Origin: Panopea generosa
Taxonomy: Eukaryota; Mollusca; Bivalvia; Adapedonta; Hiatellidae
Length of the DNA: 64,000 nucleotides
NCBI GenBank assembly: GCA_029582155.1
Contig: CM055897.1
Span: forward strand, 90,456,329-90,520,328
Direction: 5' to 3'
Part shown: positions 12,501-27,500 of the stretch, in pieces
How positions within the stretch are numbered: position 1 is the first letter of the stretch
How the letters are laid out: every line of letters begins with the position of its first letter
Translations under genes and position numbers: made by a program
Notes under the pieces: model-generated
Database searches by the model: none
Told to the model about the DNA's origin: nothing
Seen by the model: the letters and a program-made list of their open reading frames with translations, nothing else

Positions 12501-15500
12501 TAACTCTATACCTGTACCTATCAATATTTACAAATAGGATGATACTTATAAACAATATACAGATATCACAAATATACACAAATCACCAGTATATAAATAT
12601 ACAGATATCACCAATATACACCCATCACCAGTATATAAATATACTGATATCACAAATATACACACATAACCAGTACACAGATATCATTAATATCACAAAT
12701 ATACACAAATCACCAGTATACAGATATCACCAGTACATAGATATCCTTTATATATAATTGCTATGATTTCAATGAGATATTTAACAGTTATGAATAAATA
12801 AAGAAAGACGAGATATATTTTCTTACTGACTTGAGATAAACTGGAGGATTTACCATACGGCACAAGAGGCTTCACTGTCCTGAAATATAGCAAAGAGATC
12901 AGATTAATTATCACCGAGACTTTAGCGCGGAAAAACACACTCAGATCTATACAAGTACAGTTGAACTCACTGGACCCTTGGAAATATGTTTGAGAGATCA
13001 CTTGTTTGAACTAAAAAAAAAATAATCCGATCATCAGATATCCAATTCAGATTGATTACACCTAGAAATTGCCACTTACCCTATTTCATTTATATATACT
13101 TATATGGTCTTGAATGAAAGGAAGGTCCACAACTAGATATTATTTGTACATTACGTTCCATGTTCACAGGCTGTTAAAATGTTGCACTCAAAAGCAGTGG
13201 AAGGCAAGGCAAGTGGGCTGTTAAAATGTAGCACTCACAAGCAGGGGAAGGCAAGTGGGTTGTTAAAATGCTACACCCACAAGCAGGAAAAGGAAAGTGG
13301 GCTGTTAAAATGCTGCACTCACAAGCAGGGAAGGCAATTGGGCTGTTAAAATGCTGCACCCACAAGCAGGGGAAGGCAAGTGGGCTGTTAAAATGCTGCA
13401 CTCACAAGCAGGGGAAGGCAAGTGGGCTGTTAAAATGCTGCACTTACAAGCAGAGGAAGGCAAGTGGGCTGTTAAAATGCTGCACTCACAAGCAGGGGAA
13501 GGCAAGTGGGCTGTTAAAATGCTGCACTCACAAGCAGGGGAAGGCAAGTGGGTTGTTAAAATGTTGCACTCACAAGCAGGGGAAGGCAAGTGGGCTGTTA
13601 AAATGCTGCACTCACAAGCAGGGAAGGCAAGTGGGCTATTAAAATGCTGCACTCACAAGTAGGGGAAGGCAAGTGGGCTGTTAAAATGCAGCACTCACAA
13701 GCAGGGGAAGGCAAGTGGGCTATTAAAATGCTGCACTCACAAGCAGGGGATGGCAAGTGGGCTGTTAAAATGCTGAACTCACAAGCAGGGAAGGCAAGTG
13801 GGCTGTTAAAATGCTGAACTCACAAGCACAGAAAGGCAAGTGGACTGTTAAAATACTGCACTTACAAGCAGGGGTAAGCAAGTTGGCTATTAAAATGCTG
13901 CACTCACAAGCAGGGGAAGGCTAGTGGCTGTTAAAATGCTGCACTCACAAGCAGGGAAGGCAAGAGGACAGTTAAAATGCTGCACTCACAAGCAGGGGAA
14001 GGCTAGTGGGCTGTTAAAATACTGCACTCACAAGCAGGGTAAGGCTAGTGGGCTGTTAAAATGTTGCACTCACAAGCACAGGAAGGCTAGTGGGCTATTT
14101 AAATGCTGCACTCACAAGCAGGGAAGGCAAATTGGCTTTTAAATGCTGCACTCACAAGCAGGGGAAGGCTAGTGTGCTGTTAAATGCTGCACTCACAAGC
14201 AGGGGAAGGCAAGTTGGCTGTTTAAATGCTGAACTTACAAGCAGGGGTAGGCAAGTTTGTTGTTAAAATACTGCACTCACCAGCAGGGGAGGCAAGTGGG
14301 CTGTTAAAATGCTGCACTCACAAGCACAGAAAGGCTAGTGGGCTGTTAAAATGCTGCACTCATAAGCAGGGAAGGCAAGAGGGCTGTTAAAATGCTGCAC
14401 TTACAGACCCTAAACCGCTCAAGTACCCCAACTGCACGCAAACGGAGTGCACTCAGAGAGTGTAAGCGGAGTGCGAGCGTAGCGCAGACGGAGCGTGAAC
14501 GGAGCGCAGATTGAGCGCTGACGGAGCGGACCTGGACCATAAGCAAACGCTGGATTTTGAATAATAAACGCACTCCTGAACGCATGAAATAGATCGAGTG
14601 CACTCAGACACGCTGAATGCACTCAGATACGCTGAGTGCACTCAGATGCGCAGTATATGCAGTATACGCTAGACACAGTAAGATAACTGATAACAGAACT
14701 ATTCGTGCGCTACTGAGTGCACTCGTTCATTCGGATACACTCTTTTTTCATTATTTGATCGTGAAGTCGATACTTAAAATCGAGATAAAAAAAAATTCTT
14801 TCACATAAATATAAACCATGTAGTTTATATAAATGTTTTATTGTAAAACCCATGATAAAACTTGTTTTGGCCAACAATTTATCAATTATAGCATAAATAT
14901 CAATATTTAGCTGATCAATACAATAATGTTTAGAATACCTATTATACAATAGACGACATATCAACGGTTATCTACGGTTAACTTAGTTGCATGTTTAAGC
15001 ATGATTTGGTTTGCGACAAAAAATATAAATAATTAAAAATGTAATAAAAATGTATATAAACTGTGTAAATAACAATTCGAAAAGATGTAATATGAAGTCA
15101 TTATTTGCCGTGTTATTTCGATATAAATTAAACATACAAAACATGTACTTTATTTCGATTTAAGCGAATACTGCTCCAAATACAAAAATATCAAAGCATG
15201 CGTGAATCAAACAAAACATAGATATGCGGAAAATTACATGATTATGATTCTATTTGTTTGGGTATTTTGGCAAAATAAAAATTACCAGTTTTCAATTTAA
15301 TTTGGATTTTAGTTTTACATTTTCCCCGAACATAGTTACACTGAGTTTGTGCTTAGTTGTGAACAAATGTACGTAAAACTGTTATATTGCAATTAAAGTG
15401 GAAACATTATACTCGTGCACATCTCATTAAAATAATAGTAATAAATTAATTGTATTCTAAAATATAAAGTGGGTCAGTAGTACAGCGGATAGGGTGCTGG

Positions 15501-18500
15501 CTTCAGAAGGTAGAGGTCGCGAGTTTGACCCAGGCTTTACCCAACCTCACGAAACACAATTCAGTACCAGATCTAATAAAGGAATGCACTGGAGAACGAT
15601 ATGCATAAGCTCCGAGCTTACTTCACAATCAAGCTAAATTAAATTAATGTAAAATAAATGTATGCATGCCAAATTAACACGACAGACCGAAATAACACAT
15701 TAGACACAGGAAATAAAAACTAGTAAATGTAAATTTCTAGGTGACCTTTTTGAGGTTGTGATTTTATATTGACTTAAGGAACAGCTTTTGATCATCGGGA
15801 AGGTTTAAATAAACAAAAAAGAACATGTATCCACTGCCTATAAAATAGTAAATATATTGTTTTCCCGCTTTCCTACAAAATCGATACGCCTGATCACATG
15901 CACGTAATCACGTAACAATTAAGCCATTATAAAAGCTGTAAAAGGGGCAACAAGTAAGAAATGAAAACAAGAATAAGAATAAGAATAAGAATAAGAATAG
16001 GAATAGGAATAAGAATAAGAATAATAATAAAGAAGAAAAAATACTCAGATAATAATAATATAATAATAAAGTATATATATAATAGATATTAATAATAATG
16101 ATGATAATAATAAGATTATAAAAAATCTGCAAATTTCAGTATTGATTTTGACTATATATTTCTGATCCAATCACATGCCGCGGGTTAAATTAAGATTCAT
16201 TCATCTGGCACAAATTATAATTAAAATGAAAATTACACACCGGCAGGGTTCTTCGTGATCAATGGACCGAGAAATCACCAATTAACTATTTATTTACACA
16301 CATGTGGTTCTCACCACTGGTATCTGTTTTGATGATTGCCATGCAACTCTGCCTTCATAATAGTAATTAAATTGTTATATTAATTGTGAACGACTGACCA
16401 GATGCACGTATCCAATATAAAAACTGTAACAAATCAATAAGTCAATATGTATATTATAGTAATAGCTCCAATGATAATAATATTTAAAACAAAAAAAACA
16501 ACAAATAATGAAAGTAAAAAATAATACAAATAAAATACTGCATTTTTACAAGGAATTATTTAGAGACATGTCTTTAATTTTTATTTGTTTTAAAATTGTA
16601 GGATTGATTTATTTTGTAAATTAACAATTCTGATTTTTAGTTGTATCTGTTTTTTTATACGAAATCGCTATGGCAGCACTTTCTACCATCCATTCAGAAC
16701 TGGTGTGGGGTTTTCGGTTCGTTAATTTAATAATATTAACAACATGATATTTTCATACTTACGCGTTCTGAAACTTCGAATAACCAATATCTGAAATGTT
16801 TTTTTTATTTGTTGTTAATTGGCTGGCAGTTTTCCTTTTTTATCTTTTCTTTCCAATCATATAATGTTTGCTCAATTAAGATTCATCCATCTGGCACGAA
16901 TTACAATCAAAATGAAATCATACATATCTTCCGTGGTCAACAGACCGATAAGTCACGCTTTAGCATATAACCTAATTGACACGGCTCTCACTGGCATGTG
17001 ACATAACGTAATTAACACCACGGGTGTGTTGCTGCATGTCATATAATTAGCGGTATAGCACAGTGGGTGTAGTTTCAAACAAGTTAAATATAGTTTGTCA
17101 TTTTAAATAATAAATTAACATAAATCATACTATCAGTAAAAGAATAATTTTAGAAACCCACTGAAAAAAGTTCATTGCAAGTATATTTATATACATAATG
17201 ATAACGAATATCAGAATATCTTTTTTAAGTTAAGTGAACCACATTTGGACCCAAATCGAGAAAAACAGAACAAGATTATTATTTTTCAAAAATCATTTAA
17301 TATAATGTCGAATTGCATTGCACGGATTATAATAAATTTTTCATGACCCATGAAATGCATGCAGTGCATATTATTGATTATAAAGCTTTTTTTAGTTTGA
17401 ACATTAACAAAACCAGTGATATATCCACATGTTGTTAAGTCACTGCTTACACTGAGCAGATTTATGGATTATTATAAGGCCAACGAGGTATCAACAGTAT
17501 GGAATTATTAATTAAATTTAATTATTAATAACAATATATTTAGTTTATGTTGATGATGTATCTGTAAAATTTGTGGACAAACTTTATTGCTTTCCTGTAA
17601 CAAACGGCTTACGGTATATCAAAGAAGATACTGATGCAAACACATGTCGGTCCGGATAACATGCCGGTATAACGTGCCATATTCTTTGATCACCCAGACC
17701 ACTGATCACATATCAAAACATAGACATTTCCGTTAAACATGCCTACTATCGATACTAGTTTATCGGAAATTTACAACCTTTCGCCCAGCAGGTAACATAA
17801 TATGTAGACAAACAATCGGATTATAAATTAATTAACCTTGACTAAATCCCATAGATACATTTTATTGCTCCATTGGAACAGATTAAATTAAAAAGGCAAT
17901 ATATAGAATCATATTAAGAGTTGAGATGTTGCGATTGGTTATGGGCCGGAAACCGAACTGAACGTTGAGTGAACGCTGAAGGAAGCGAACGCTAAGAGGA
18001 GTATTTAATAGAGCACTCAGATATACAGCGCTCGTGAGCGAATACTTGCGTTTGTGAGTGCATTAAATTAACCGCGTTTAATCGAGTGCACGCAAACGGA
18101 GCGCGAACTAAGCGTGAACGGAGTGCAAACTGAGCGCAAACGGAGTGCAATTATGGGGTACTTGAGCGGTTTAGGGTCTGTACAAGCAAGGGGGGGGGGG
18201 AGGGGGGCTACTGGGCTGTTAAAATGCTGCACTCACAAGCAGGGGAAGGCAAGTGGACTGTTAAAATGTTGCACTCACAAGCAGGAGAAGGCAAGTGGGC
18301 TGTTAAAGACTGATAATAAAAAGTGAACAAAAAAAAAAAGCACAAAATTTCATTAAATGCTAAGCACCCTGTAATCTTCTTCCTTTTTTAGTATATCTCG
18401 CAAGGTGTTAAAATATGTGTCCCATCCACTGATGATAATTAACACATTCTGTCCACACACCTGATGTATGTTCAAGCAATTAATTATCACAGGAATATGT

Positions 18501-21500
18501 CCAGCAATACTACTTTAAATTGAATTTGAGAGTCCCAGTTATCAAGGTTTACACAAACTAAACATGTGTCCTTAAGACACAAATGGCCTCTGCTTATTAT
18601 TATAATGCTATAAATTAACTATTACTTTATATAGAGATGATTTATATTATGTTGACTTATATAGAAATTGACCTGTATTTTATAATTATACAGGCACACA
18701 CAAAACATGATTAAATGTAAAGGCCCCTTCAAAAGTTATTGATCGAAAACCATTATTTTACTTAAAATTAACTCGAAAAAGGAGTCATAACTAATGTAAC
18801 AAGAAGGCCAAGATGGCCCTATCACTCACCTGACTGACCTTGAATCATCCAACTTAAGTAGATTATATAATACATGTACATTCAAAATTCCAGAAAAACA
18901 AGATGGGCGAATAGTTAGAATTTTGATTTGTTTTGAAGATGTAACAGATCCATAGAAGAGTTCAAACTTGGTAGAGGTTCACCTATAGTAAATGTCAATG
19001 AAATTACATCGAAATCAAGTCAGTAGATTCTGACAAGAAGGCTTTTGAAGTTTTTACTATAGCTGCCTATATAGTAAACTAGCACCTCACTGGCAGTCAT
19101 GTTTTTTAACAAATCACAACGGCTTGAACAAACTTGGTAAAGGGTCACCCAAGGAACATTTCTGCAAAATTGTTTTAAGATCGATCCAGTGTTTTCTGAC
19201 AAGAAGACTTTTTCAGTTTTTACTATAGCTTATATAATAAACTAACCCCATCCCCTGGTGGCCATGTTTTTTGACGAATCAAGATGGCTTGAACATACTT
19301 GGTAAGGGGTCACCCAAAGAACATTTCTGTGAAATTATTTTAAAATCGAGCCAGTAGTTTCCGACAAGAAGCTTTTTTAAGTTTTTACTAGTTAAACTTG
19401 CCCCGCCCCCTGGTGGCCATGTTTTTTGACGAATCAAGATGGCTTGAACATACTTGGTAAGGGGTCACCCAAAGAACATTTCTGTGAAATTATTTTAAAA
19501 TCGAGCCAGTAGTTTCCGACAAGAAGCTTTTTTAAGTTTTTACTAGTTAAACTTGCCCCGCCCCCTGGTGGCCATGTTTTTTGACGAATCAAGATGGCTT
19601 GAACAAACTTGGTAGAGGGTCACCCAAGGAACATTTCAGTTAAATGATATCAAAATTGGCCCAGTGGTTACAGAGAAGTTGTTAGAAGATCAAAATTAAC
19701 AATGGATGATGGGCGACAGATGACGGACACCAGGTGATCACAAAAGCTCATATGTGAGTCTTTGGCTCAAGTGAGCTAAAAATTTAATCAATTTTGACCA
19801 ATATGGAATTTGACTGACATTTATTTTGTAATTATACAGGCACGAAACAAATATGATTAAAAAGTAGACCATTTCAGAAGTTATTGATCAAAAACCATTA
19901 TTTTTCTGAAAATTAAGTTGAAAAGGGGCCATAACTCTTGTAAAATTGTTTTCATGTTGATTTATATCGAATTTGATTTTATATTTTATGATAAGTTGGC
20001 TACAAACCAAATATTAACTAAATCTTTAGATCCTTTCAGAATTCACTGATCATAAACCACATATTTTTACTTCGAACAGACTAACAGACAAATGGATAGA
20101 CAGGGGTAACACTAATTGCTCCCATGGGCATAAAAATCAGCAGCATTCATATTTCTCAAAGACAATTTAATGTAACAAATAAGAATGACTGAACCATGCC
20201 ATTTGTATACAGTTATCAACAGACACCATATTTTATGCATAATACACCTTATTAAAGATGTACAACTATAAATTATCTGAATGATCAAAACAGGAGTGAG
20301 CAGATATACCAATTTTATAAAAGTACTCAATAGTATATTACTATTCATTGTACCAAAGGATGAAAGTGATACTAACATTGTTTTATTGCTGTAAGACACA
20401 GCTGAATTATTTTTAGTTTTCTTGGAAGACTCATCATCGGAATCTTCTGATCCTTTAGATGACAAGCTCTCCCTTCTGTATCTCTTGATCACTTGCTGCT
20501 CTGGCGATCTAAAATAAAGATGAAAGTTCAACTTGAGCAATAATCTTTAAAATATCATCTGACACGAAGCCTTTACTGAGTAGATTTTGTAATCTTTATT
20601 AATACACGCTTTTAGGTAATGACACTCCCATGTGGCTTATATCATACATTACAGCAAACATCTGTCTGAATATCTGTATATGGTGCAGCCAATATGTTAA
20701 CCATTACACTACAACTTAATAGTATACTTTACACACTCCAGTAGGTAAAACATCATCTCCCACAGAAAAAACGTCTTGCAAATAAAACACTTTTAATATA
20801 AACCTCTTGATCAACAACCTTAAGAGTGTGTAATTTATGTCAATACAAAATTCAAAATCAATTATCGATAAACTAATGATAATACAATTAAGCCAGGATG
20901 AGTAATCGTCACTCACTGCCAGTGTTCACTAATATAATGTAACAGTTATTAAACATCAATCGCAAGACAAAGTCTGACAACAAATCACGGATGAAGTCTT
21001 CGTAGGTAGAACCAGTATTTAACATTTAAATACAAGTGTCTCTGAATACAAACCAATGACCTTGTGGGGGATTAAACCCACAACCCTCTGATTCAGGGAA
21101 AATACTCTACCACAAAAACAGGCACTACAATACGAGGTTTAAATATATTTGTACATGTGTCTTACAACTGAAGATAAAATTATGAATCTAAATATTTAAC
21201 AAAAACTAAGATTATAGCAATTGTTTTTTTTAATATTCTTGACTTGCGAGTATACGAAACCCTTATTCTAACTTGATTTTCCTTTGTTAATTTATGATGA
21301 AGTTACATTAGTCTCAACTTTCTACCACACATATAATCAATCATATTTACCGTGACTTAGACTGGGATGACCTTGAACTTGATCTTGATTTTGACCTAGA
21401 TTTAGATGAAGATGATGATCTAGAACGTGATTTTGACCTTGATTTTGGTCTTTGCCAATTGTATCTGACTGATCCCGATTTACGGTCATGTGACCTTGAG

Positions 21501-24500
21501 TGTCTACTGCGAGATCTTGACCTTGATCTTCCAGCACGGTATGACCTTTCACTAGACCTTCTGTCGCGTGATCTCCTTTCTCGCGACCTTCTTGATCTAT
21601 CTCTAGATCTAGATTTAAAACTTCTGTCTCTAGATCTTCTATCTCTCGACAGCCTATCTCTTGAGCGAGATCTACGTCCTCTTGACCTTGATCTACCAGG
21701 TTTATAATTGCTTGACCTTGAAATGTTCCTTCTGGACTTGTAATCTCTATCCCTACTGCGTGGTGACCGTTCTGGACTAAGTCCTTTCTCTAGGCGTTGC
21801 CTTAGTGACTCTTTCTTTACTTTGACATCACTGTAAAACAAAAAATTAAGCTCAGCATTAAAATCACTACAATATTTGTAAAGGTTCTGCATGTATTAAC
21901 AGACACTGGAAAAAACAGAATTACTTTCTGCAATTAATATTTTCCTTGAAATATTTTCATTATACATAAAACATTATAAGATATTCATATTGCTATTTGA
22001 TTTTTATTATAAGTTTAAGAAATTGGCTTAAATATATGCAAGATTAAATAATTATTTGATTTACTTTATTTTCTCATTTTCCAAATACAGAAGAAATTAT
22101 ATGACAAATGCCTGGGATTAATTTAAATTCATTTTTTCATAAACACTAATTTCTGTCAGCAGTTTCAAAAATTCATTTTCAACTGCCAAATCCCAATTAA
22201 CTTTTTCTTGTCTTACCAGTTACAGGAGGTTTGCCAACACATCCATACAAAAACATATATTTAAATGATGCTGCTACTTTTTTCTTTTGTATTTAAACAC
22301 TGTTCTTTTTTGGCTGTCCTGTTTTGGGCTGTTTCTAGCTACCCTGAGATTTAATCATGAAAAAAAGCTAGTTCATGTTCTTTGATTTTAAGAACAGATA
22401 ATTTTGAAGACCGTGTTCTGTCCAAAATTCAAGTGCAGCCTGAAGCCCCACAGACCATGGTAAGTAAGTACACATATAACACCGACCATGCAGATTTCTT
22501 GTTTGTACTATCTGACTCTGTGTTGGTTATCAGCCCTGGGGGAAGGGCCGGACCATGAACCACACCTTCCCCATCATCACTGTCATGGTCACCAAAACTT
22601 GTGATGTACAGTTTGCGTGTTCGCCGTGGTGGTGTTCTTGACCTTGACCGTGATTTTGACCGTGAGGAAGACCTAGAGAAACAGAAAAAGAACAGAACAT
22701 AAACATTGGGAAATAGTAGCACTGAACATAAACATTGGGAAATAGTAGCACTGAACATAAACAATAGAACAGAACATGAACATTGGGAAATAGTGGCACT
22801 GAACATAAACAAAAGAACAAAACATAAACATTGAGAAATAGTAGCAAAGAACATAAACACTGCCAATATGGTAAGAGAACAGAATGTAAACATTGTGAAT
22901 ATAAGAACAGAATGTAAACACTGTCAATATGATAATAAAACAGAATATAAACAGTGAATATAATAATAAGACAGAACATAAACATTGTGAATATAAAGAA
23001 AATTAATAAAGGTATATGTACAAACCAGAATAGTGTTTTTATACGGGTAATTTAAATGCAAATGCCACTATATGCTTGGAACATACACAATTGTTTGTAA
23101 TGAACATTATTATTATTATTATTATAATAGTTATTGAACCAGTTATCTGCATAGTTACTTCGTTATTTTCAACTTTCAAATAGTGTCATAATTATGTTTC
23201 TTGAACTTTCTCATTATTGCCAATTTATTTTTTTTGCTTATTTCAATGCGATTCATAATGAAAACAGTAAATTACAAGCTTCATTGCTGTTTCTAAAACC
23301 TAACGTTCCCGATGCTTTTACCCCAATTTGCATATTATTTGTTTTGTGTGTGCAAAAAAACATAATTTACAAATGCAACATGCACAGATTCTTGTTATGC
23401 TTCGGCAAGAAACCTCAAACAAACCAATAAACCAATAAAAAGATGTTTTGATTACATGCTTCATCACTTACAACTTTGACACCAATAACTGACAGTTTGT
23501 ATACTTGCCAAACAATCTGTTTGTTTTTACAAAATCTTACCTCACATGTAACAATTTTGATATATTACGACAACCATAAAACAGCAGATTTTTTTGTTAA
23601 TGTTGTAATGACAGGTGAAATAATTGCATAAAACATGTGGTCGGGACATAATTGGTGGTCGTATTATTGGATTAGCAAGGTGCTCTCATTATCAGAATTT
23701 ACAACCATTGAATATAAAGATAGAAAAGATCTATCCCTTAAATAAATGCCCATAACAGTGAGGTGGTAATAACATCCAGACGATTGTAAGGTGGACTTAT
23801 ACTGTAATAATAACCTTTTAAGTGGTATTGATATGGCATTAAACCTCAATCCCCACCCCCTTCCATCTATAAATTGATTTTAAATACTGACTTACCTTCT
23901 ATATGGTTCATATTTTGGGCTAGCTCTCGCAGCATAACTACAACACAAATATAATTATTTGCAATAAGCTTCCATATATATTCTAAAGATAATCAAAATA
24001 TTTATATACAAAGAAGCCTTTCATGTGTACAATACAACATTATATATCCGTGTATTGTAAAGAATTTTTACCGAAAGAAACCAATAATAAAGGGAGTATA
24101 GTAGGAATTTTTCAAAACTTTAAAACTGCCAAAGTTTCAGGTATCAGCATACACTTAGACTTATTAGTAAACAGACCGCCAACAGACACGAAAGATTCAG
24201 AATACCTCATCTCCAGATTTACTCACCTGAACAATAAGACAATACTAAAATGTTCTTAAGAGTTTACATTGATCAGATACGAGTAGTTATGCGGTTTCTA
24301 CTTAAATGATATATCTAGGTCTATCATCTCTTATTCCTCAATAGTAGGAAATGTGGTCTTTTCATGAATTCCATACCTTTACTAGCGACATTCTCATATA
24401 AACATTTTATATTTATCTGACATTTAACTATGGTGAAGTAAAATGTCTTTTATCAAAGTTCAATATCAAATGTGAATATGTTCAATGCATTGATTTTAAT

Positions 24501-27500
24501 TAATCTGCATTCATTTCTGTTGATTAACTGACTGCCTAATAAACATAGGTTTATCATGTCAATTCAAGTTTATCAGGCATATGACATCATTATGTATAAT
24601 TATACATTTTGACCTGGATGCAAATACATTTAACCCTACTTAAAATGAATAAAAACATGAACTAGAAACACTGACATGATAAATAGAATACCATGTAAGT
24701 GTCTAATATTATCAACTTTATCAGGTTTGGCATGAAACAAGAGGCCCAAGAGGGCCTGAGGACGCTCTACTGACTCATGAACCCTGGGGGCGGGGTCATT
24801 TTTAACCCTAGGGACACCATTTGAACAAATCTAACAATACTATAGTTGGTCATCATTACTACATAAACATTTTGAAAATATATTGGGCTGTTCATGAGAA
24901 GAAGATTTTAAGTTTTGGACTATTTTTAGTAACGGCGGCCATCTTGAATTTCAGATCGAAAAAAGGATGAAAGAAAAAGAGAATTTTCTGTTTTCCCATA
25001 GTATCCCTATGTAAAATTCTAAGTCCCCTTACAGGGCCCCTATAAATTTTAGCCCCTTAATTCTTATCTGCAATCAAACCCACTACACATAGGGATAATT
25101 TATGCCAAATATGAACAAATCTGACATACCGGTTCTCAAGAAAACGATTTTAGTAATTCCCCATTTTTACCCTTTTGGGGCCCCTCCTGACCCCTTAAGA
25201 CAGTGGAACCCATTCATTTTTACAAATATGCTTCTGTGAAAATATAGGCAAAATCATTTCCATTTCTAAAAAAAAAAAAAAAAAAAAATTATAGTGACAT
25301 GTGTCCCCTAATTGAACCCTCAGGGCGGGGTCATATTTAACCCTAGGGACACCATTTGAACAAATCTAACAATACTATAGTTGGTCATCATTACTACATA
25401 AACATTTTGAAAATCTGTTGGGTCATTCATGAGAAGAAGATTTTTTAAGTTTTGGATTATTTTTAGTAACGGCGGCCATCTTGAATTTCAGATCGAAAAA
25501 AAAAAATCTTCTGTATAGTCTCCTATGCAACAGAAACATTCATGTGAAATTTCAGTTTAATTGGCCTAGTGGTTTCAGAATAAATGAAAGAAAAAGAGAA
25601 TTTTCTGTTTTCCCATAGTATCCCTATGTAAAATTCTAAGTCCCCTTACAGGGCCCCTATAAATTTTAGCCCCTTAATTCTTATCTGCAATCAAACCCCT
25701 ACACATAGGGATAATTTATGCCAAATATGAACAAATCTGACAAACCGGTTCTCAAGAAAATGATTTTAGTAATTCCCTATTTTTACCCTTTTGGGGCCCC
25801 TCCTGACCCCTTAAGACAGTGGAACCCATTCATTTTTACAAATCTGAACCTCCTTCACCAAACAATGCTTCTGTGAAGATATAGGCAAAATCATTTCCAT
25901 TTATAAAAAAAAAAATATATATTATAGTGACATGTGTCCCCTAATTTAACCCTCGGGCGGGGTCATATTTAACCCTAAGGACACCGTTTGAACACATCTA
26001 ACAATACTATAGTTGGTCATCATTACTACATAAACATTTTGAAAATCTATTGGGCCATTCATGAGAAGAAGATTTTTTAAGTTTTGGACTATTTTTAGTA
26101 ATGGCCGCCATCTTGAATTTCAGATCGAAAAATCTTCTGTATAGTCTCCTATGCAACAGAAACATGCATGTGAAGTTTCAGTTTAATTGGCCTTGTGGTT
26201 TCAGAGAAAGTGCTGCTAACAGACGACAGACGATAGACAACGCGCCATCGCATAAGCACTTCGGGCCTTTGGCCAGTAGAGCTAAAAACCAAGGACTCGG
26301 TAGAGCCTCGTCTTGTTTTTTTTCTAAGTATCAACCAATACAGTTGATAATATCCGACGATAACATGGTATTTTCTATATACAGTGTCTGTAAATGGTTA
26401 ATGCTGTACATCGCTTCATTTGCTTATACCTTGGTGGGCTCAGTTTTCTGCCAGCCAATCGTTTTTCTTTGTATATTCTCCTTTCTCTTCTTGATTTTCT
26501 TCCCTGCAAACATTCAACTAGAATTCGTACAAAAAGTTACAAGAATGAAAACATATTCCACCTAATAATGCAAGATATCAGTGATTAAAATGTCTCATTA
26601 TCATCATTAGAGTTGAAGTATTAATCCTGGGAGTGTAATCCTGACATGCCGGATGTTTATCTAGTCATAAATAGCATTTGGATGAAATTTCAGCAACATA
26701 TTAATATGAAATAGATAAAACCCAGGATGAGCCCCAAGAGTATCAAGACGATTGACTTTTATAAAAGCAAGTCCCATAGATTTTATAAGAATACCAGTCA
26801 TCAGGTAGGTCAGACTTATCATTAGGTGAGTCAGGGTACCATACTACTTATCATTAGGTGAGTCAGGGTACCAGACTTCTTATCAGTAGGTGAGTCAGAG
26901 TACCATGTTATCTATCATAAGGTGAATCAGGGTACCATTCTACTTTTCATTAGATTGATCAGGGTACCAGACTACTTATAATTAGGAGGGTCAGGTAGCA
27001 GACTAAGGTTAGATAGGATTACATTATGGTACAAAAATGACATCATCAATACATTTTTGGCATTGTTTTAATATTTTTTTTAAAAAATTAAAATTCCAAT
27101 CATTTAAATTCCAATATCTTAACGCAACACATCCACGTTTGAACTTTTAAAAAAAAAAAATTAATTGAGTTATGAGCACATTTCCCATACAAACATATGA
27201 TCAATTAGCTGTATATGAGCATATAAACACAATCCCGAACAAAATGATGCCCAAATTATAATGCGTGACTAACACTTTATAAAACAAGCGTGTAACTCAC
27301 CCGAGTCAAAATAAATTATCAAAATGACTTTCAAGGCAGGTAAAGTACACTACGCACTAAAACGTGAAGTTTTTTTAATATGACTCGCATTATTCAATTT
27401 GAAGCAAAGTTGGAATCCTCGGCAATTTAAAAATAATTTATAAAGCGTTTGTCACGCTTTATAATTTGAACATCTTTTTTTATAATTCTAAAGCGTTCTG

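Larger units (their letters stand above)
14404..18180. mobile_element. 3.78-kb non-autonomous DNA transposon inserted in the 42-bp array
   Basis: Perfect 27-bp terminal inverted repeats at 14404-14430 (starting CAGACCCTAAACCGCTCAAG) and 18154-18180 (ending GAGCGGTTTAGGGTCTG). The flanks give a TA duplication: CACT-TA before and TA-CAAGC after. The 42-bp array has intact CACTTACAAGC units, i.e. the empty site. Subterminal CAAACGGAG-type motifs recur at both ends. The interior is AT-rich with no transposase. Confidence 0.9.

Noticed and set aside
13174-14142. Cys/His-rich frames (KCCTHKQGKASGLL repeats)
   Set aside because: They arise from the 42-bp minisatellite and are open on both strands.
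21337-21707. Alternative frames over the RS exon, including a plus-strand DLDLDL-rich frame
   Set aside because: Shadows of CLASRP exon 12, whose frame is fixed by phase with neighbours and by the RS dipeptides.
26101-26565. 154-codon plus-strand frame
   Set aside because: It runs through a dispersed repeat and over the antisense of CLASRP exon 9; no coding support.
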